From: Anaerolineaceae bacterium UBA6105
Lineage (GTDB): Bacteria; Chloroflexota; Anaerolineae; Anaerolineales; Anaerolineaceae
Reading direction: 5' to 3'
Assembly (NCBI GenBank): GCA_002423495.1
Contig: DIWN01000073.1
Span: 1 to 16,218 of the forward strand
DNA: 16,218 bases
Each line of letters starts with the position of its first letter. Within the stretch, counting starts at the first letter, position 1. Positions 1 to 7,546 of the stretch are shown piece after piece. Position numbers and translations under genes: made by a program. Below the pieces are notes generated by a model. That model was not told where the DNA came from, did no database searches, and saw only the letters and a list, made by a program, of their open reading frames with translations.

Positions 1-2578
1 CCTGGCTGAGATCATCAAAGGGATCTCCATTGGTGGGGTCCGGATCAAGGGTGATTACTTCCAGATCGGCTTTGACTAAGCCAGATTCATAGGTGTTGCC
101 GGCGGTAATTTCGCCCGCCAGCAGATCGGGGATCGTGCCCATATCCGCATTACGGTGGGTTTCAAAGCTAACAAATTCAGGAATGTTACTTCCCACTGGC
201 AGGACTGCCACGGGGATGGCCGCATCCGAAATAGGTTTGCCACCTGAGTGCAGGCTATCGGTTTCAAACAGAACATAGGCAAACTGCCACTCATCTGCTG
301 TCAAAGCGCTGACATCTGCCGTAACTGTGATAACCTGAGTGCCGCCAGCAGCTAGAGTGAAGCTAGCTGGCTCAACGGTGACCCATGTTGGGGCAGTAAC
401 TGTGTAAGAAGCTTCAGCGTCGGCAACACTGGTGAAAGTGCGCGTCCAACTGCATTCGCCCACACACAGGCTGTTGTAAAGGCTGGCGATGTTCAAAGTC
501 TTCATGTCGCCGCCCTCAGCAGGGTTAGCCGCATCCATGTTGTCGTAGGTTTCGTCCATGGTCAGGCCGGTCAGGCTGGCCATTTCCAGGTCAACCCGGC
601 CAGCGCCAAAGTCAAACAGGTCAGCTGGGGTTTCCATATCTTCTTTTAACAGATTGTCGCGTTCGGCAGTCAGCATCAGGGCTGATTTCACCTGCGCAAC
701 AGTCCACTCCGGGAAGACAGCACTGAGTAAAGCGCCAGCGCCGGCAGTATGCGGGGAGGACATAGAGGTACCCTGGTAAAGCGCTGCCTGGATAGCGCCA
801 TCAGAGTCGATCACGCCATCAGCGACAGCAGCCAAAATTTCCAAACCCGGCGCGGTCACATCAGGTTTTAAGACCTGGAGATTATTAGCGCTTGGACCTC
901 TGTAAGAGAAATCAGCTTTGATATCGCCCCAGGCATCATTTAGATAACGCCCTGTCTCACTCATATCAATCAGAACAGGAGCATTTGCGCCTACCCAGTC
1001 GGCAAAAGTGGCCGCTTCTGCAGGAGAGAGATAGAGGAAGCCTGCAGGAAGGGTTGCAGTATCCAAACCACCCATGACAATGGGAGGACGATTGTCTGCG
1101 TAGACCAACATACCAATCGCGCCTGCAGTTTGAGCATTTGCCAGTTTGTCAGCAAAAGCACAAACACCACGGCGGATCAGCGCCACGTCACCATCAAAGA
1201 AATCAGCCGGGAAGGGTTGGCAGCCCTGGCGATTATCAGCAAATGGAGCATCCATTGATGCAGTATCAAGACCAGCCCATTTCAATTCCACATCGTCCAA
1301 TGCCGGGAAAGGCACCGGGCTTGAACTGGGGATTTGAGCCATGTCAACATAGATTGAGCCGGCGGGTTGGACCACATCAATATCGTTGGTGAACTTGCGG
1401 TTATGGCTGGAAGCTGCAACTGTGGTCACCCAGGGTGAAAGATGATTAACCTGACCATCAGTTGAGGGTTCTTCACGCAGGTTACCGCCAGAGGCTGCCA
1501 CGAAGATATCTTCGCCGAAAGCCTCAAGGAAAGCCAGTTCTACCACATCAGTGTAGGGGCTCTTGCCACCTGAAATAGAATAGTTCAGAGCGTCCACGCC
1601 ATCGATAATGGCCTGCTCAACAGCAGCAGCGGAGTCATCACCCCAACAACCGGATTCATCACAAACATCAAAGGAAATGATTTGGGCATGGGGAACAACA
1701 CCCGAAATGGTGGTTTCCACACCCATGAATTCGAAGGTAACGTAATTGCCGGCGACTGTGCTGCCAGTGTGCGAACCGTGCCCATCGGAATCTTCAGGGC
1801 TGACGGCTTCACCGGTATAGGTATAAGCACCCACGAGTTTATCGTTGCAGGCAGTGGCATATGCCGGATCACCAGCAGGAGCGCAAACACCCAGATAATC
1901 GCCAGTCCAATCGTACACAAATCCATCCTGTGGAGTATCGCTGAAGGAGGGGTGGTCAAAGTTGATGCCGGTGTCAATAATGCCAACCAGCATGCCTTCT
2001 CCCAGGGAACCAAGGTCCGCAGGGTCTGCCGAACCATCCCAAACGCCATCCGCACCAATCCAGCTTGGGCCGGCATCGGTATCTGGCTGTTCGAGGCTAA
2101 CTGACAGGATCTGGCGAATGCCAGGCACTTTGGCCAGTTGCTGCGCTTCCTCAAGTGACATTTCAACCGAAACGCCGTTGAGAATGACATCATAAACATG
2201 CTTGATGCTGACGCTTCTGCCCAGAGTACTCTCAACAGAAGCCATCACGCTGTTGCGCTGTTTGGCAAGCTGATCCAGATAGGTCTGGCTCTCCGGACTG
2301 CTGATATCCAACTGGGAAGAGCCCTTGTTCACTGCCACCAGCGAAGGGTCCTCAAAGAGGATAACATAGCGGTCAGATCGTTCCAGGCTGCTTACCGCAA
2401 AAGCCTCTACGGCTGTGAGTTGCTCCTTGGTGCCCAAGGTGGACTCAGGAACAAAACCCGATCGGTCTGGTTCAAGACGAGGACCGTCGGCTTGTGGTGT
2501 GTCGATGGCAAGAACCGGTGTGACCACCATTGCCAGCAACACAACGATCGATAATAATCGAGTCAATGCTGATTTCAT
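1..2578 (-). CDS. Secreted subtilisin-like serine protease (S8) with PA insert, 3' end outside window
   Basis: Extracellular endopeptidase, cut by the left edge after about 859 codons. The frame was read directly from the minus strand. Residues 1-24 are a signal peptide (positive N-terminus, hydrophobic core, cleavage after VLA). Residues about 70-161 look like an I9 propeptide. The catalytic domain begins near 195 and shows the full S8 triad: Asp202 in IIDTGI, His267 in DGHGSHT and Ser605 in GTSMSSPH. The oxyanion Asn is in AASGGN. A protease-associated (PA) domain is inserted at about 425-530, with GDVALIRRG and FADKLANAQ. After the catalytic domain comes a beta-rich, Fn3-like segment (TVEPASFTLAAGG, about 690-790). 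The start is set by AGAAGGAGT seven bases before ATG. Known role of the family: extracellular protein degradation for nutrition. Family assignment is firm; the substrate is unknown. The C-terminal anchoring or sorting part is not visible. Confidence 0.95.
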   Translation of the reverse strand, partial: MKSALTRLLSIVVLLAMVVTPVLAIDTPQADGPRLEPDRSGFVPESTLGTKEQLTAVEAFAVSSLERSDRYVILFEDPSLVAVNKGSSQLDISSPESQTYLDQLAKQRNSVMASVESTLGRSVSIKHVYDVILNGVSVEMSLEEAQQLAKVPGIRQILSVSLEQPDTDAGPSWIGADGVWDGSADPADLGSLGEGMLVGIIDTGINFDHPSFSDTPQDGFVYDWTGDYLGVCAPAGDPAYATACNDKLVGAYTYTGEAVSPEDSDGHGSHTGSTVAGNYVTFEFMGVETTISGVVPHAQIISFDVCDESGCWGDDSAAAVEQAIIDGVDALNYSISGGKSPYTDVVELAFLEAFGEDIFVAASGGNLREEPSTDGQVNHLSPWVTTVAASSHNRKFTNDIDVVQPAGSIYVDMAQIPSSSPVPFPALDDVELKWAGLDTASMDAPFADNRQGCQPFPADFFDGDVALIRRGVCAFADKLANAQTAGAIGMLVYADNRPPIVMGGLDTATLPAGFLYLSPAEAATFADWVGANAPVLIDMSETGRYLNDAWGDIKADFSYRGPSANNLQVLKPDVTAPGLEILAAVADGVIDSDGAIQAALYQGTSMSSPHTAGAGALLSAVFPEWTVAQVKSALMLTAERDNLLKEDMETPADLFDFGAGRVDLEMASLTGLTMDETYDNMDAANPAEGGDMKTLNIASLYNSLCVGECSWTRTFTSVADAEASYTVTAPTWVTVEPASFTLAAGGTQVITVTADVSALTADEWQFAYVLFETDSLHSGGKPISDAAIPVAVLPVGSNIPEFVSFETHRNADMGTIPDLLAGEITAGNTYESGLVKADLEVITLDPDPTNGDPFDDLSQ

Positions 2579-2800
2579 GCTTTTACTCCTTCTATGTTGT
2601 TGTTTGGGAATTTGCAGGGAAACGCACCCTGCGCGTTTCTACGTACACTTGCGGGAACAATTTTAAAGATTTTCAGATAATTCGGTCTGACTAGCCTAAA
2701 AGTCAAATGGTGGTAACTCCTTTCAGATTCTTTATCTATTCCCCAAGGGGAATTTTATAGAAAGGTGCGAACAGATTAACACATCTCGACCTGATGTCGA
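2579..2800 (-). other. Long 5' leader of the protease with inverted repeats
   Basis: No gene is seen here. The predicted leader contains the arms ATTCCCC/GGGGAAT around a two-base centre (2738-2753), which looks more like an operator than a hairpin. It also contains a 7-bp hairpin, GAAACGC/GCGTTTC, with a 7-nt loop (2619-2639), about 40 nt before the ATG. No riboswitch class was recognised. Confidence 0.35.
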
Positions 2801-2807
2801 TAATTGA

Positions 2808-2836
2808 ATTATAGTCAGGGAGTACTTATGCGTCAA
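2808..2836 (-). promoter_or_regulatory. Sigma70-type promoter for the S8 protease
   Basis: On the minus strand TTGACG (2831-2836) and TATAAT (2808-2813) are separated by exactly 17 bases. The predicted start point is near 2800, about 220 nt before the protease ATG. A second, weaker candidate lies closer to the gene: TTGACT at 2701-2706 and AATTAT at 2677-2682, 18-base spacer. Confidence 0.6.
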
Positions 2837-2929
2837 GACCGCTCACAAGCGAACGGCTGGCTGAGTGGGTTTTTGCCAAAGTTTAGTCAAGTGGTTTATC
2901 ACTAGCCCAGTCCATGCAATCTCCCCAAT

Positions 2930-2963
2930 AAAACAGCGGCTGCGTATCGCAGCCGCTGTTTTT
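2930..2963 (-). terminator. Rho-independent terminator after the 3030-3752 gene
   Basis: A perfect 15-bp inverted repeat (arms 2930-2944 and 2948-2962; core CAGCGGCTGCG) with a 3-nt loop. A T-run follows the stem on both strands. It lies about 70 nt downstream of the minus-strand gene ending at 3030 and before the protease promoter, so it insulates the two minus-strand units. Confidence 0.85.
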
Positions 2964-3029
2964 CTCCAAAACCTTAGTGGCAGCCCTTTCTTACTCCATC
3001 ACGGGTAAAAAGGCTTTGGGTTTTCTTTA

Positions 3030-3752
3030 TTATCTCCTTCCACCAGGACGCCGGAGCTCGATCCTTCCAAAAAGCCCTTCAAAACCATGCATCCCAGGCA
3101 TGCTGAAGCCAAATCCAAAAGGCATCAAGTCAAGTTTCTCAATCAAAAGGTCTGCCTGGGCCTGGGTGAGCGTTCCAGCCTCCACTTCGGCATTGATCGC
3201 GTTAGTCATCGCCTGCTTTGCATTCTCAGCAAATGTGGATGATTCGCGCAACGCCAAAAAAGCCACCTGCAAATCGGCTTGATCCTGCGTGATAACGCCG
3301 TCAGCCACCAACTGATTGATTTTTGCCTGTTTGATGGCATCATACGCCGCCTCAAGTTCAGATTCGCTTATGCCCAACGCTTCAGCCAGGTAAACATCCT
3401 GCTCAAATTCGGCTCGTTCAGTTTCATTCAAATAGCGGTACAAAGCTCTGAAACTACCGGTACCAGTCTTGAGGGTTTCTGCCTGCGAGGCTGTGATGTA
3501 CTCGGCTTTCAGAGCGGCATCAATTGCAGACAAAAATGCCTCTTCTTGTGCTGAGTTTAACTCCTCAAGGCTAATGCCGAGCGCCGCTGCGAGATCTTCC
3601 CCCAACTCGCCTGGTCCATCCTTGGAAAACGCGTCCATGTTGGGCGTGGTACCTGAATAGGCCGAGACCTGCCCCACCCAGTTATATGCCAGGAGGACTC
3701 CACCAACCAGCAGAACTGCCAATGTAATTGAAATGATTTTTTTCTTTTGCAT
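3030..3752 (-). CDS. Secreted or membrane-anchored helical-repeat protein of unknown function (DUF2680/YckD-like repeats)
   Basis: 240 residues from the ATG at 3752. The frame is open up to 3815, but the upstream ATG has no Shine-Dalgarno, while 3752 has AAAGAGG about 11 nt before it and opens on a signal sequence. Residues 1-7 are basic (MQKKKII) and about 8-25 hydrophobic, giving a signal peptide or single N-terminal anchor. The rest is three related acidic helical modules of the type LGIS.EEL..A...AI..A...G.IT..QAD (about residues 55-100, 125-165 and 180-210). Similar modules occur in DUF2680/YckD-type exported proteins, whose function is not known. The C-terminus is Gly/Met/Phe-rich (MPFGFGFSMPGMHGFEG) and ends in RRPGGRR. 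It is monocistronic, with its own terminator. Function cannot be assigned. Confidence 0.75.
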   Translation of the reverse strand: MQKKKIISITLAVLLVGGVLLAYNWVGQVSAYSGTTPNMDAFSKDGPGELGEDLAAALGISLEELNSAQEEAFLSAIDAALKAEYITASQAETLKTGTGSFRALYRYLNETERAEFEQDVYLAEALGISESELEAAYDAIKQAKINQLVADGVITQDQADLQVAFLALRESSTFAENAKQAMTNAINAEVEAGTLTQAQADLLIEKLDLMPFGFGFSMPGMHGFEGLFGRIELRRPGGRR

Positions 3753-3770
3753 TTTGATATTTTCCTCTTT

Positions 3771-3791
3771 CTGATCCACTCTTTGGATCAG
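3771..3791 (-). promoter_or_regulatory. Inverted repeat in the leader of the 3030-3752 gene
   Basis: CTGATCC and GGATCAG, separated by 7 nt, form a 7-bp hairpin or an operator-like dyad. It lies just upstream of the ribosome binding site (GAGG at 3764-3767). Its position would allow control of translation or transcription; this is inferred from location only. Confidence 0.35.
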
Positions 3792-3937
3792 ATGTAGTTT
3801 AGAGGAAAAAACCATTGAAAAGGTAAATAAATGGTATATCCCCGCAAAAGTCAGTTAATAAACTTGGTGCAACAAAAACACGCAAAGAGATGGATTATCA
3901 GGATCATTACCACGAAAAACTATCAGTAAGACTTTTC

Positions 3938-4129
3938 CTATGGGCTCTTCTGCTGCTGCGGGCAGCCCTGCCCGGATTTTTTCGGCAGGATCTTTGCTGC
4001 GGTACAGGTGTTCGCGTAGCTGCAACCTGCGCAACCCCCACGTCCGGATTTGGCGTTGCAGATCATTCGATAGATGATCAATCCCACGATGAAAACAAGA
4101 ATAACGCTGATTATTATCGTTGGAACCAT
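3938..4129 (-). CDS. FeoB-associated Cys-rich membrane protein
   Basis: 63 residues. An N-terminal transmembrane helix (about residues 3-21, TIIISVILVFIVGLIIY) is followed by a cytoplasmic Cys-rich tail with the spacing GGCAGCSYANTC and a final Cys near residue 56 (GQGCP). This architecture is that of the small FeoB-associated Cys-rich family (PF12669 type) found behind feoB. It may help ferrous iron handling or assembly of the FeoB pore, as FeoC does in enterobacteria; that role is inferred. Its ATG follows the feoB stop after a single base (stop 4131-4133, start 4129), with AAGGGG inside the end of feoB as ribosome binding site. Translation is therefore probably coupled to feoB. It is the last gene of the feoA-feoB operon. 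Confidence 0.85.
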   Translation of the reverse strand: MVPTIIISVILVFIVGLIIYRMICNAKSGRGGCAGCSYANTCTAAKILPKKSGQGCPQQQKSP

Positions 4130-4130
4130 C

Positions 4131-6293
4131 TTAACCCCTTGCTCCTGCTTTAGCCCGCTTTAATCTGCCGCTTGCCGGTGGTGACGGTCTGAAAATAAGC
4201 CACAACACCACCCCCGTCACTGCCAGGGTGATGCCCGTCCACAATGTAAACACACCCTCCAGCAGCCACATGCCGAGCTGATAGACCATCAGGGCTGCAA
4301 CATAACCAACAGTGGTCATATACCCGACCGCGAACGATGTCCACATGGCACTATTCATCTCGCTCCGGATCGAACTGATCGCTGCAATGCATGGCGCGGA
4401 GAGCAGCACAAAGATCAGGAAAGAAGTTGCGGACAGGGGCGAAAAAGCTGCCCGCAGGCTCATCCACATCTCCTGCCCCCCAACCGCCACTTCAGAAAAG
4501 CCATAAAAAATGCCGAGACTGCTCACCACCGTCTCTTTGGCCACCAACCCGCTCAATGCCGCCATCACCGGTCGCCATTCTCCCCAACCCAATGGCTTGA
4601 AAATCCAGGCAATTGAGGTTCCAATCGCCGCCAGGATGCTGTGATTGATCTGCCCGGCTTCAAGCATCTGCAAACGACCATCCACCCAGCCAAAAAAGGT
4701 CAAAAACCAGATCACGATCGTCGCCAGGAGGATGACAGTGGCAGCTTTTTGGACAAAAGATGAAACCCTATCCCAGGTTGTACTTAAAATGCATTTAAGC
4801 GAAGGCCATCGATAGGCAGGCAGTTCCATCACGAAAGGCGAAGGCTCCCCTTGGAACAGAGCAGTCTTTTTCAGGATAAGCCCTGAAATGACCACCGCCG
4901 CGATGCCCAAAAAGTAAGCCCCAAAAGCCAGCCAGCCTTTCCCCCCAAAAAAAGCTCCCGCGATCATGGAGATCACCGGCAGTTTCGCGCCGCAAGGAAT
5001 AAAGGATGTTGTGATGACCGTCAGGCGCCTGGCATGCTCATTCTCGATCGTGCGCGTTGCCATGATCGCCGGCACGGTGCAGCCGCTTCCGATCAACATC
5101 GGGATAAAACTTTTCCCTGAAAGCCCAAACTTGCGGAACATGCGGTCCAGGATGAATGTCACCCGGGACATGTATCCGCTGAATTCCAGCAAGCCCAAAA
5201 ACAGGAATAAAACCACCATCTGGGGCAAAAAGCTCAAAACAGAGCCAACCCCTGCCAGGATGCCATCCACCAGCAGCCCCTGCAGCCAGTTTGCCACGCC
5301 CCAGTCCACCAGCTTCCCGCTGACTGCGGGCAGGATAATCTGCGCAAACAGCTTGTCGTTGGTCCAACGTGTCATGGTGGTGCCAACCGTGTTTACCGAA
5401 ACATAATAGACAACGAACATCACCAGGGCAAAAATGGGCAAAGCCAGCCAACGGTTGGTTACAAGCCGATCGATCCGGTCTGAAGGTGAGAGATCGCCCG
5501 CCTTTTTGCGAACCGAAACCCTCTCCAGCACCTCCTCAATAAAGTCATACCGTTCTGAGGCGATAATACTGTCGGAGTCGTCGTCATACTCCAGTTCACA
5601 CTGGCGGATGTCCTGCTCGATGTGCGCCTTTAACTCCGCGGAGAGGCCCAGTTCTGCTTCCACCAGTTCGTTGCGTTCAAAAAGCTTGACCGCATACCAG
5701 CGTTGTTTGTGCTCGGGCTGCTCATGCAGCGCCACCTCTTCGATGTGCCCCAGGGCATGCTCCACACCGCTGCTGAAACGATGCACGGACAGCAAGTGCC
5801 CTTTTTTCTGAGCGGCTTCCATGGCAGCTCCAGCGAGTTCATCGATCTGGGTCTCCTTCAGTGCCGATATTTTCACCACTGGCACACCAAAGGCTTCGCC
5901 AAGAGCAGTGCTGTCAATCTTCGTCCCGCTTTTCTCAACTTCATCCATCATGTTGATTGCCAGAACCATCGGGATGCCCAACTCCGCCAACTGCGTTGTC
6001 AGGTAAAGATTCCGTTCCAGGCTCGTGCCATCTACAATATTGATAATTGCGTCCGAGTTGGACTCCAGCAGGTAATCCCGGGCTATTTCTTCTTCCAGCG
6101 AATTCGTCGAGAGCGAATAAATTCCCGGCAAGTCCACCAAAACCACATCGGGATGGCCAATCAGAATGCCTTCCTTTTTCTCAACCGTCACCCCTGGCCA
6201 GTTGCCAACATATTGGTTTGAACCCGTGAGGGCGTTAAAGAGCGTGGTTTTCCCGGAATTTGGGTTCCCGGCGACAGCGATAGTTACAGACAT
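4131..6293 (-). CDS. feoB: Ferrous iron transporter FeoB
   Basis: 720 residues, a normal length for FeoB, the inner-membrane Fe(II) permease with a cytosolic G domain. G-protein motifs are intact: G1 GNPNSGKT at 9-16, switch Thr36 in GVTVE, G3 DLPG at 54-57, G4 NMMD at 114-117 and G5 SAL at 143-145. The GDI-like helical spacer covers about 150-270. The membrane part starts near 283. The two Gate/Cys motifs of the pore are present: GSGCTVPAIMATR (Cys405) and SFIPCGAKLPV (Cys434), followed by the C-terminal Gate2 and last helices. The hydrophilic tail is short and basic. feoA ends 27 nt upstream and the Cys-rich partner follows after one base, so the three form one operon. Expression is probably repressed through the palindrome upstream of feoA. 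Confidence 0.98.
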   Translation of the reverse strand: MSVTIAVAGNPNSGKTTLFNALTGSNQYVGNWPGVTVEKKEGILIGHPDVVLVDLPGIYSLSTNSLEEEIARDYLLESNSDAIINIVDGTSLERNLYLTTQLAELGIPMVLAINMMDEVEKSGTKIDSTALGEAFGVPVVKISALKETQIDELAGAAMEAAQKKGHLLSVHRFSSGVEHALGHIEEVALHEQPEHKQRWYAVKLFERNELVEAELGLSAELKAHIEQDIRQCELEYDDDSDSIIASERYDFIEEVLERVSVRKKAGDLSPSDRIDRLVTNRWLALPIFALVMFVVYYVSVNTVGTTMTRWTNDKLFAQIILPAVSGKLVDWGVANWLQGLLVDGILAGVGSVLSFLPQMVVLFLFLGLLEFSGYMSRVTFILDRMFRKFGLSGKSFIPMLIGSGCTVPAIMATRTIENEHARRLTVITTSFIPCGAKLPVISMIAGAFFGGKGWLAFGAYFLGIAAVVISGLILKKTALFQGEPSPFVMELPAYRWPSLKCILSTTWDRVSSFVQKAATVILLATIVIWFLTFFGWVDGRLQMLEAGQINHSILAAIGTSIAWIFKPLGWGEWRPVMAALSGLVAKETVVSSLGIFYGFSEVAVGGQEMWMSLRAAFSPLSATSFLIFVLLSAPCIAAISSIRSEMNSAMWTSFAVGYMTTVGYVAALMVYQLGMWLLEGVFTLWTGITLAVTGVVLWLIFRPSPPASGRLKRAKAGARG

Positions 6294-6320
6294 AGCAGCT
6301 TTCTATTAAAAAGAAGGCGA

Positions 6321-6542
6321 TCAGTTCACTTCGATGATTTCGGCATCGATCTTGCGCAGACTCAACTCGTACCCGCGTAGATTGACCTCAATGGGATCGC
6401 CAAGTGGGGCTACTTTGCGTACGAAGATCTCCACGTTTTTTGTGATGCCCATATCCATCACCCGCCGGCGAATTCTTCCTTGTCCATGGACTTTCACCAC
6501 CCGGGCTGTTTCCCCTATCCGAACATCTCTCAAAGTCTTCAT
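6321..6542 (-). CDS. feoA: Ferrous iron transport protein FeoA
   Basis: 73 residues with an SH3-like fold typical of FeoA, a small cytosolic protein needed for FeoB-dependent Fe(II) uptake. Recognisable features: the opening LRDVRIGETARVVKV, the central RRRVMDMGI segment, and the closing GDPIEVNLRGYELSLRKIDA. The ATG at 6542 has AGAGGAAG about 6 nt upstream. It is the first gene of the feoA-feoB-Cys-rich operon. A near-consensus promoter and a palindromic operator-like site lie in the 156-bp gap to the divergent regulator gene. A small hairpin, TGCGT/ACGCA (6571-6584), is in its predicted leader. Confidence 0.95.
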   Translation of the reverse strand: MKTLRDVRIGETARVVKVHGQGRIRRRVMDMGITKNVEIFVRKVAPLGDPIEVNLRGYELSLRKIDAEIIEVN

Positions 6543-6588
6543 CTAATCTTCCTCTTGGCTTAGAAAGTCTTGCGTAAAAACGCATATT

Positions 6589-6643
6589 TTGTTAGGATTA
6601 CCTAACAACAAAAAATATTAGCCTAAGCTGACTGTTCTGTCAA
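6589..6643 (-). promoter_or_regulatory. feoA promoter with DtxR/MntR-type operator
   Basis: On the minus strand TTGACA (6638-6643) and TAATAT (6615-6620) have a 17-base spacer, a near-consensus sigma70 promoter. The predicted start point is near 6608. The perfect-armed palindrome TTGTTAGGATTACCTAACAA (6589-6608) begins at that point. A half-site-like TTAGCCTAA (6618-6626) overlaps the -10 box and spacer. TTAGG...CCTAA arms resemble known DtxR/IdeR boxes, so metal-dependent repression by the adjacent regulator is the natural reading. Confidence 0.75.
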
Positions 6644-6651
6644 GGCTTCAG

Positions 6652-6660
6652 TGCTAAAAT
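6652..6660 (+). promoter_or_regulatory. Extended -10 promoter candidate for the DtxR-family regulator
   Basis: TGCTAAAAT matches TGn plus a -10 hexamer. It predicts a start near 6667, about 30 nt before the chosen ATG. No good -35 box was seen. It abuts the feoA promoter on the other strand, so the two promoters lie back to back. Confidence 0.45.
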
Positions 6661-6698
6661 CGAAGTGTCTGTCTTGTTGTTGCAGGAAGAGAAAACCT

Positions 6699-7091
6699 AT
6701 GAATTTGCAAGAGTCAGCGGAAATGTACCTGGAGACCGTTTTAGTTCTCCAGAAGGAAAAGGGCAATGTACGCGCCATTGATATTGCCCGTCGAATGCAA
6801 TTCTCCCGCCCTACCGTCAGCCAGCAAATCAGACGCCTCGCGGAAGATGGCTACCTCGAACTGGATGCCAACAAACACATTTACCTGACAGCCAAAGGCA
6901 GGTTGATTGCGGAAGAAACTTACGACCGGCATAACTGCCTGGCAAAGATATTTATCTGGATGGGGGTTAGCGAGCAAACCGCTTATGAGGATGCCTGCCG
7001 CGTCGAGCACTATATCAGCGCGGAAACCTTTGATTGCCTTCGTCAGCATTATGAGAACGCGCGATTAAGAGAAACTACCATTAAGAACTAA
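6699..7091 (+). CDS. DtxR/MntR-family metal-dependent transcriptional repressor
   Basis: 130 residues from the ATG at 6699, preceded by AGGAAG with a 9-nt spacer. A GTG at 6651 in frame would add a Cys-rich 16-residue leader and is not favoured. Residues about 5-60 form the winged helix (AIDIARRMQFSRPTVSQQI, with the recognition helix near 36-47). Residues 75-125 are the metal-binding dimerisation domain. By alignment to DtxR, the primary metal ligands are kept: Met9, Cys100, Glu103 and His104 (motif DACRVEH). Of the ancillary site only His78 is kept; the positions of DtxR Glu83 and His98 are Ala82 and Tyr96. There is no C-terminal SH3 domain, so length is like MntR while the ligands (Met, Cys) are like the iron sensor DtxR. 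Divergent to feoAB, it is most likely their Fe(II)-dependent repressor. Confidence 0.9.
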   Translation: MNLQESAEMYLETVLVLQKEKGNVRAIDIARRMQFSRPTVSQQIRRLAEDGYLELDANKHIYLTAKGRLIAEETYDRHNCLAKIFIWMGVSEQTAYEDACRVEHYISAETFDCLRQHYENARLRETTIKN

Positions 7092-7139
7092 GGATAATTC
7101 TCCTTAACCTTTTCGTAACTTCCTACAGTCGACCTTTTG

Positions 7140-7211
7140 TGTCATTCTGAGCCTCTTTTGCGAAGAATCTGGGTAGTAGAGAACAGATCCTTCGCTTCGC
7201 TCAGGATGACA
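7140..7211. repeat. Palindromic REP-like repeat (72 nt)
   Basis: Ends TGTCATTCTGAGC and GCTCAGGATGACA are inverted copies with one mismatch. Inside them CGAAGAATCT and AGATCCTTCG form a second near-perfect arm pair. It sits 48 nt after the regulator stop and may also act as its transcription end. This class of intergenic palindrome is widespread in bacteria, including Chloroflexota. Confidence 0.75.
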
Positions 7212-7505
7212 GGATTCCCCGTAGGGTGGTTTGGCGTCAAGGAACATGTGCTTAATTACAGTTTATTCTAGCCATTTCACCGAATATCTATATGTTGGGT
7301 TCAACCCTTTCTACTGCGCTTCCAGAGCAGGACCAGAGCCCAAACTACGGCACAGAACTCAAACCAAGCAGATCGCCACGTCGCTTCGCTCCCCGCGATG
7401 TCGGACGTCGCGCCTTGTTGCCTGAAGAGTGTGCACATTTCAACCCGACAGCCTCTGATCTTACGTTCATGCAAGCGCTATGCATATAGCTACCCCAGTA
7501 CTTTC
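7212..7505. other. Gene-free stretch with a REP fragment
   Basis: No ORF with coding character was found. A partial palindromic repeat at 7371-7402 (GATCGCC...GCGATGTC with a CGCTTCGCTCC core) is a half-unit of the same repeat class as at 9682-9708. The rest shows nothing recognisable. Confidence 0.5.
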
Positions 7506-7539
7506 TATCACCTATCACCTACGACCTATCAGCTATAAT
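7506..7539 (+). promoter_or_regulatory. Promoter of the Cys-cluster gene, with CTATCA-type short repeats
   Basis: TATAAT at 7534-7539 is 7 nt from the ATG at 7547, so the predicted start point falls on or just before the start codon. It is preceded by the short direct repeats CCTATCACCTA and CGACCTATCAGC (7511-7533), and no -35 box is clear. There is no Shine-Dalgarno between the -10 box and the ATG, which points to a leaderless mRNA. Confidence 0.5.
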
Positions 7540-7546
7540 TGCTTCC

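Noticed and set aside
1585..2235. 216-codon ORF in another minus-strand frame, and plus-strand ORFs in 1682-2554
   Set aside because: Shadows of the S8 protease frame, which carries the catalytic motifs throughout.
2828..2905. 25-codon plus-strand ORF with GGGAG upstream and the 2930-2963 hairpin downstream
   Set aside because: It overlaps the strong minus-strand protease promoter, the hairpin is explained as the terminator of the minus-strand gene, and the peptide has no recognisable feature. It remains a weak possibility.
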